A DNA stretch of 64,000 bases from an uncultured SAR86 cluster bacterium (GTDB lineage Bacteria > Pseudomonadota > Gammaproteobacteria > Magnimaribacterales > AG-339-G14). The stretch is from the NCBI GenBank assembly GCA_902594855.1, contig CACJNS010000001.1, forward strand, positions 689,335 to 753,334, read 5' to 3'. This document shows, piece by piece, positions 59,894 to 64,000 of the stretch. Below the pieces are notes generated by a model. It had not been told where the DNA came from and searched no databases. It saw nothing but the letters and a program-made list of their open reading frames with translations. How positions within the stretch are numbered: position 1 is the first letter of the stretch; every line of letters begins with the position of its first letter. Made by a program: the position numbers and the translations under genes.

Positions 59894-61116
59894 GATTTCA
59901 ACTTTTCAAAAACTAAACTAACGTTAGTTCCCCCAAAGCCAAAGCTATTATTCATTACAGCATCCAAATCCTGATTTCTGACTTCTGAAACTAAGTCCAA
60001 ACCTTCACCTTCATCAATCGAGCTAGAAAGGTTAAGGGTTTTTGATATAAAACTGTTTTTTAGCATTAATAGTGAAAAAATACTTTCTAAAGCCCCAGCG
60101 GCACCAAGGGTATGTCCAGTTTGTGATTTCGTTGAGCTTATGGGAGGAATTTTATCTTTGAAAACCTTTTTTATAGATTCTAACTCGACAGGATCTCCAG
60201 CAGGTGTCGAAGTTCCGTGAGCATTAATATAATCAATATTATCTTTTCCATGCATTTCAACAGCCTTTAGCATGCAATTAGTTGCTCCTTCTCCGGATGG
60301 ATGGACCATATCATCTCCATCAGAAGTTGCTCCATATCCAGTTATTTCAGCATAAATATCAGCGTTTCTCTCTAGAGCATGATCTAATTCTTCAATGACG
60401 AGCATGCCCGCTCCTCCTGCTATAACAAAACCATCTCTATCTTTATCAAAAGGCCTTGATGCTTTCTCAGGACTCTCATTATATGAAGAAGACAGCGCTC
60501 CCATGGCATCAAACATACTAGACATTGTCCAATGCTCATCTTCAGCGCCACCAGCTAATATTATTTTTTGTTTTCCCAATTGAATTTGTTCCAGAGCTGA
60601 TCCAATACAATGTGCGCTTGTTGAGCATGCAGAGGAAATAGAGAAATTCACCCCTTTGATGCCAAAAAAAGTTGCAAGAGCTGCTGAAACGGTGTTTCCC
60701 ATTGTTTGAGTAACTCTATAAGGTCCTATTCTTTTAACTCCTTTGCTCTTAACTATATCTGCTGCTTCAACCTGGCTTCTAGAAGATGCTCCACCGGAAC
60801 CTGCAATGACCCCAACGTCTTGTGAAGAAAACCTTGATAGATCCAAGCCTGAGTCTTTTATAGCCTCTGCAGTACTTAAATAGGCATAGCTTGCTGCTTC
60901 TCCCATAAATCTCAAATGTTTTCTATCAATGAGATCCTTTAGATTTAAATTAATGGAGCCAGAAATATGACTTCGCATACCCAGTTCTTTGTAAGATTCA
61001 TTGAAACATATCCCAGATGTACCCAATTTAAGAGATTTCGTTATTTCAGAAATATTGTTACCTATGCAAGATATGGCACCAATTCCTGTTATTACAGCTC
61101 TTTTTAAAGTACTCAT
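59890..61116 (-). CDS. fabB: 3-oxoacyl-ACP synthase I
   Basis: A 408-residue condensing enzyme elongating cis-3-decenoyl-ACP toward unsaturated fatty acids. SSACSTSAH has the catalytic Cys164; [11 protein letters not shown] and [12 protein letters not shown] hold the catalytic histidines, and [10 protein letters not shown] is the C-terminal signature. ATG at 61116 overlaps the fabA stop by one base (TGATG). Paired with FabA it makes unsaturated acyl chains without oxygen. Confidence 0.95.
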   Translation of the reverse strand: MSTLKRAVITGIGAISCIGNNISEITKSLKLGTSGICFNESYKELGMRSHISGSINLNLKDLIDRKHLRFMGEAASYAYLSTAEAIKDSGLDLSRFSSQDVGVIAGSGGASSRSQVEAADIVKSKGVKRIGPYRVTQTMGNTVSAALATFFGIKGVNFSISSACSTSAHCIGSALEQIQLGKQKIILAGGAEDEHWTMSSMFDAMGALSSSYNESPEKASRPFDKDRDGFVIAGGAGMLVIEELDHALERNADIYAEITGYGATSDGDDMVHPSGEGATNCMLKAVEMHGKDNIDYINAHGTSTPAGDPVELESIKKVFKDKIPPISSTKSQTGHTLGAAGALESIFSLLMLKNSFISKTLNLSSSIDEGEGLDLVSEVRNQDLDAVMNNSFGFGGTNVSLVFEKLKS

Positions 61117-61637
61117 CAAAAATTACCAGGGTTCTCAAAAAGCCCAACTTTTAAGTTCTTCGCTGAATAAATTTCCTTCCCATCAACGTACATTAATCCG
61201 TCTGCAACTCCAAGAACAGTTTTTGTTGAGAGCATTCTTTTTACATGAATCTCATATTTAACCTTTTTAGCATGAGGAAGCACTTGACCATAAAATTTTA
61301 CCTGCCCGGCGCCAAGAGCTCTTCCTATTCCATGATTCCCAGACCAAAGTAAATAAAACCCTAAAATTTGCCACATTGCATCCAAACCTAAGCATCCGGG
61401 CATAACTGGATCATCTTTGAAATGACAATCAAAAAACCAAAGATTCTCATTGATATCAAGTTCTGCCTCTATAAGTCCATTAGAGTAATTACCCTGATCT
61501 CCTGATATTGAAGTAATTCTATCTAACATCAGCATATTGCTGCTTGGAAGCTTTCCATCATTTTCATGAAATAACTTTCCGTTAGAGCAAAGTTGAAGTT
61601 CTTCTTTGGTGAAAGAATTCTTTTCTGTAAATTTCAT
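61116..61637 (-). CDS. fabA: 3-hydroxydecanoyl-ACP dehydratase/isomerase
   Basis: A 173-residue enzyme. [24 protein letters not shown] contains catalytic His72 and Asp86, equivalent to E. coli His70 and Asp84. It dehydrates 3-hydroxydecanoyl-ACP and isomerises the product to the cis-3 form. Genuine fabA-fabB pairing supports the isomerase role rather than a FabZ-like one. ATG at 61637 is preferred over a TTG one codon upstream. Confidence 0.95.
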   Translation of the reverse strand: MKFTEKNSFTKEELQLCSNGKLFHENDGKLPSSNMLMLDRITSISGDQGNYSNGLIEAELDINENLWFFDCHFKDDPVMPGCLGLDAMWQILGFYLLWSGNHGIGRALGAGQVKFYGQVLPHAKKVKYEIHVKRMLSTKTVLGVADGLMYVDGKEIYSAKNLKVGLFENPGNF

Positions 61638-61681
61638 CAATCTCTCAAGTACAAATTATCATAGTTGATTTATCGAATCTA

Positions 61682-61710
61682 TTGCGACAAAGAACTTATT
61701 TAGATATCAT
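61682..61710 (+). promoter_or_regulatory. candidate rplU promoter
   Basis: TTGCGA (61682-61687), a 17-bp spacer and TATCAT (61705-61710), in the gap between divergent fabA and rplU. The start would be about 17 nt before the rplU ATG, with no Shine-Dalgarno. Confidence 0.4.
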
Positions 61711-61733
61711 TCGACCTCAATTTTGATATAAAA

Positions 61734-62045
61734 ATGTACGCGGTAATCAAAACAGGTGGTAAACAGCATAAAGTTGCTGAAGGAGAAATCCTTAAAGTTG
61801 AAAAACTTAAAGCTTCTGAAGGTGAACCTGTTGATATTACTGATGTGCTATTAATTGAGAAAGATGGCGAAGTTACACTTGGCTCTCCTTTTATTGAAGG
61901 GGCGAAGGTAACTGCAAAAATCCTTCGACACGGAAAAGAAGATAAAGTAACTATTATCAAGATGAAAAGAAGGAAGGACTACAGGAAAAAGCAAGGTCAT
62001 CGTCAAAATTATAGTGAAATTCAAATAGAGCAAATTTCGGTTTAA
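61734..62045 (+). CDS. rplU: ribosomal protein L21
   Basis: A 103-residue 50S protein. [25 protein letters not shown]-type start and the end [19 protein letters not shown] match the family. First of the conserved rplU-rpmA-obgE-proB order. Confidence 0.96.
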   Translation: MYAVIKTGGKQHKVAEGEILKVEKLKASEGEPVDITDVLLIEKDGEVTLGSPFIEGAKVTAKILRHGKEDKVTIIKMKRRKDYRKKQGHRQNYSEIQIEQISV

Positions 62046-62047
62046 GT

Positions 62048-62308
62048 ATGGCACATAAAAAAGCAGGTGGTAGTAGTAGAAACGGAAGAGATTCTGAATC
62101 TAAAAGACTGGGCGTTAAAAGGTATGGCGGCCAACTGGTATCTGCTGGCTCTATTCTAGTCAGGCAAAGGGGCACAAAGTTTCATCCTGGCACAAATGTT
62201 GGAATTGGAAAAGATCATACACTTTTTGCAAAAATTGACGGAACTGTATCTTTCAGCAAAAAAGGTAGAAATCTTAGACAATTCATAAATATTACTCCCA
62301 CAGATTAA
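62048..62308 (+). CDS. rpmA: ribosomal protein L27
   Basis: An 86-residue protein whose N-terminal tail reaches the peptidyl-transferase centre. [27 protein letters not shown], then [24 protein letters not shown], is diagnostic. No N-terminal cleavage extension of the Firmicutes type. Confidence 0.97.
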   Translation: MAHKKAGGSSRNGRDSESKRLGVKRYGGQLVSAGSILVRQRGTKFHPGTNVGIGKDHTLFAKIDGTVSFSKKGRNLRQFINITPTD

Positions 62309-62311
62309 ATA

Positions 62312-63322
62312 ATGAGCTTCATTGATGAAGCTGCTATTCAATTAATAGCTGGCTCTGGTGGAAACGGATGTTTGAGCTTTAGGAGAGAAAAATTTATTCC
62401 TAAGGGTGGTCCCGATGGTGGTGACGGAGGAAAAGGAGGAAGCATTTTTCTTAAAGCTGATAGCTCTTTAACAACGCTGCAAGATTTTAGATTACAAAAA
62501 AAATACCAAGCTAAAAATGGTTCTCCTGGCGAGGGTAAAAATAAACATGGCAAGGATGCCAGTGACATAATTTTAAAAGTTCCCGTTGGTACTGTTGTTT
62601 TTGAGGAATCAACTGAAGAAGAGATAGCAGACTTAAAAAAAGATGGCGATCTTTTTGAAGTTGTTTCTGGAGGAAAGGGTGGATTAGGGAATGCAAGATT
62701 CAAGTCATCTACTAATAGAGCTCCCAGAAAAACTACAGATGGAGAAAAGGGAGAAGAGCTATCGCTTCAGTTAGAACTAAGATTAATAGCTGATGTTGGT
62801 CTCTTAGGATTTCCAAATGCAGGAAAATCTACCCTAATTTCGAGTATATCTGAGGCAAAACCCAAAATAGCCGACTATCCGTTTACTACTCTAACTCCTA
62901 ATCTTGGAGTGGTTGAGGCTAAATCTCTCAATCCATATGTAATTGCAGATATTCCAGGATTAATTCCGGGAGCTGCCAAGGGAGCAGGGCTTGGGATAAG
63001 ATTCTTAAAACATTTATCTCGAGTAAAGTTATTGCTTCATCTAATTGATGTATCAGAAATCAAACCTGAAGATGTAGAGGAAAAAAAGAATTCCTTAGAT
63101 AAAGAACTTAAAGAATTTGACGAATCTTTATCTAAACTAGAGCAATGGATTGTGCTAACTAAAGCAGACACAAAAACAGAATCGAAGGATGATTATTTAT
63201 CTAAGGCAAAAAAGATTTACAGCAATGAGGTTTTTTTAATATCTTCTATAACTGGGGAAGGATTAAGCGAACTAGTCAAAAAGGTCAGCACAAAAATCAT
63301 AGAGATTAACAGTAATGAGTAA
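62312..63322 (+). CDS. obgE: GTPase ObgE/CgtA
   Basis: A 336-residue ribosome-assembly and stress GTPase. The N-terminal glycine-rich Obg domain (GGPDGGDGGKGGSIFL) precedes GFPNAGKSTL (P-loop), DIPGLIPGAAKGAGLG (switch II) and the TKAD motif. It is shorter than E. coli ObgE (390), lacking the acidic C-terminal extension. The stop overlaps proB by 8 bp. Confidence 0.96.
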   Translation: MSFIDEAAIQLIAGSGGNGCLSFRREKFIPKGGPDGGDGGKGGSIFLKADSSLTTLQDFRLQKKYQAKNGSPGEGKNKHGKDASDIILKVPVGTVVFEESTEEEIADLKKDGDLFEVVSGGKGGLGNARFKSSTNRAPRKTTDGEKGEELSLQLELRLIADVGLLGFPNAGKSTLISSISEAKPKIADYPFTTLTPNLGVVEAKSLNPYVIADIPGLIPGAAKGAGLGIRFLKHLSRVKLLLHLIDVSEIKPEDVEEKKNSLDKELKEFDESLSKLEQWIVLTKADTKTESKDDYLSKAKKIYSNEVFLISSITGEGLSELVKKVSTKIIEINSNE

Positions 63323-64000
63323 TTCAATAGTAGTAATTAAAGTAGGGTCCTCCTTAATTTCACAAGGAAGTCGAGAAAATTCAGCTTTTTTTAAAAGACT
63401 TGCTAAGTGCATTCAGAAATTCAGAGAAAATGATTTTGATGTAGTTTTAGTTTCATCTGGCGCAATTTCCTATGGAATGAAGAAAAGAGGCATAGAAAAA
63501 AAACCAAAGAATATCAAACAACTTCAATCATTATCAGCTGTTGGCCAAATAGGGCTTATTAATGCTTACCAGAAAAATTTTGATAAATTTAAAATAGAGG
63601 TTGCTCAAGTTCTACTCAGTCACAGTGATTTTAAATCTGAAACAAAATCCAACAATATTAAATCAAGCATCAATAATCTCCTGAGATGGGGTATAACGCC
63701 AATAGTCAATGAAAATGATTCTGTATCAACAGAAGAAATTGAGAGAGGAGATAATGATCAATTAAGTGCAAAACTCGCGAATCTTATTAGTTCTAAAAAA
63801 CTTATACTTTATACAGATCAAAAGGGTTTATATTCAAAAGATCCAAGAACAAATAAGGACGCGGTTCTTATTGACGAGGTCCACCTTAAAGCTCTTTCAA
63901 ATAAAAAAATTATTTTTGGAGACTCTGGTAAGTTAGGAAGGGGAGGCATGAAAACTAAATTGTCAGCTATGAAAATTTTCTTAATTAATAATCAAAGGAT
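63315..64000 (+). CDS. proB: glutamate 5-kinase (3' truncated by window)
   Basis: The first 228 codons are present and open at the window end. VIKVGSSLIS at the start, LVSSGAISYGM, NENDSV and RGDNDQLSA are amino-acid-kinase motifs; GRGGMKTK near the end binds phosphates. It makes glutamyl 5-phosphate in proline synthesis. The ATG at 63315 overlaps the obgE stop. Whether a C-terminal PUA domain follows cannot be seen. Confidence 0.93.
   Translation, partial: MSNSIVVIKVGSSLISQGSRENSAFFKRLAKCIQKFRENDFDVVLVSSGAISYGMKKRGIEKKPKNIKQLQSLSAVGQIGLINAYQKNFDKFKIEVAQVLLSHSDFKSETKSNNIKSSINNLLRWGITPIVNENDSVSTEEIERGDNDQLSAKLANLISSKKLILYTDQKGLYSKDPRTNKDAVLIDEVHLKALSNKKIIFGDSGKLGRGGMKTKLSAMKIFLINNQR

Overview
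This window is an AT-rich, very compact chromosomal segment from a gammaproteobacterium. The order tRNA-Tyr, tRNA-Thr, tuf, tRNA-Trp, secE-nusG, rplKAJL, rpoBC, rpsL-rpsG-fusA, S10/spc/alpha operons, uvrA-ssb is Pseudomonas-like. rplU-rpmA-obgE-proB, lpxC-secA, argJ, coaE-yacG and fabA-fabB support the same placement. Low GC, intergenic gaps near zero, loss of accessory domains and the mix of sulfatase, S46 peptidase and amidohydrolase suggest a streamlined marine lineage such as SAR86; that assignment is inference. I saw no rRNA, insertion sequence, phage, CRISPR array or replication origin. No stretch over 300 bases lacks a gene.

Bases 1-16495 hold the lineage-specific part: the 3' end of a PAP2/flippase-like membrane protein coupled to a GT2 glycosyltransferase; tRNA-Ile(GAT); a sulfatase and a DUF3604 protein; a small membrane protein with a fatty-acid desaturase, a redoxin and a crotonase-like protein; an Amt ammonium channel; tRNA-Ala(TGC); an N-acyl-D-amino-acid deacylase-like amidohydrolase; and a coupled reverse-strand operon of MFS transporter, FMN 2-hydroxyacid oxidase and S46 dipeptidyl peptidase. 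Together they suggest scavenging of sulfated organics, peptides, hydroxyacids and ammonium.

Bases 16560-27450 are housekeeping: coaE-yacG facing a reverse operon rnr-rlmB-lpxC-secA-argJ-thiE-like, then an orphan sugar-nucleotide dehydrogenase with rraA, whose 3' end runs into an antisense tRNA-Thr(TGT), then birA.

Bases 27477-56590 are the tRNA/tuf/transcription-translation supercluster: tRNA-Tyr, tRNA-Thr(GGT), tuf, tRNA-Trp, secE, nusG, then the rplK to rplQ genes with RNA polymerase subunits and SecY. tuf is absent after fusA, and tRNA-Gly is absent between tRNA-Tyr and tRNA-Thr. Several regulatory sites are visible: an L10 leader, a near-leaderless rpsL promoter, and an S10 promoter with a dyad and a leader hairpin.

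Bases 56587-64000 carry uvrA, ssb, fabA-fabB, rplU-rpmA-obgE and the start of proB, cut by the window end.

No clearly new multi-gene system stands out. The most unusual features are extreme overlaps: rraA into a tRNA, the tuf stop codon into tRNA-Trp, and convergent genes sharing stop codons. Other oddities are a SecA without its zinc tail and domain-trimmed versions of ThiE-like, BirA and RNase R proteins.
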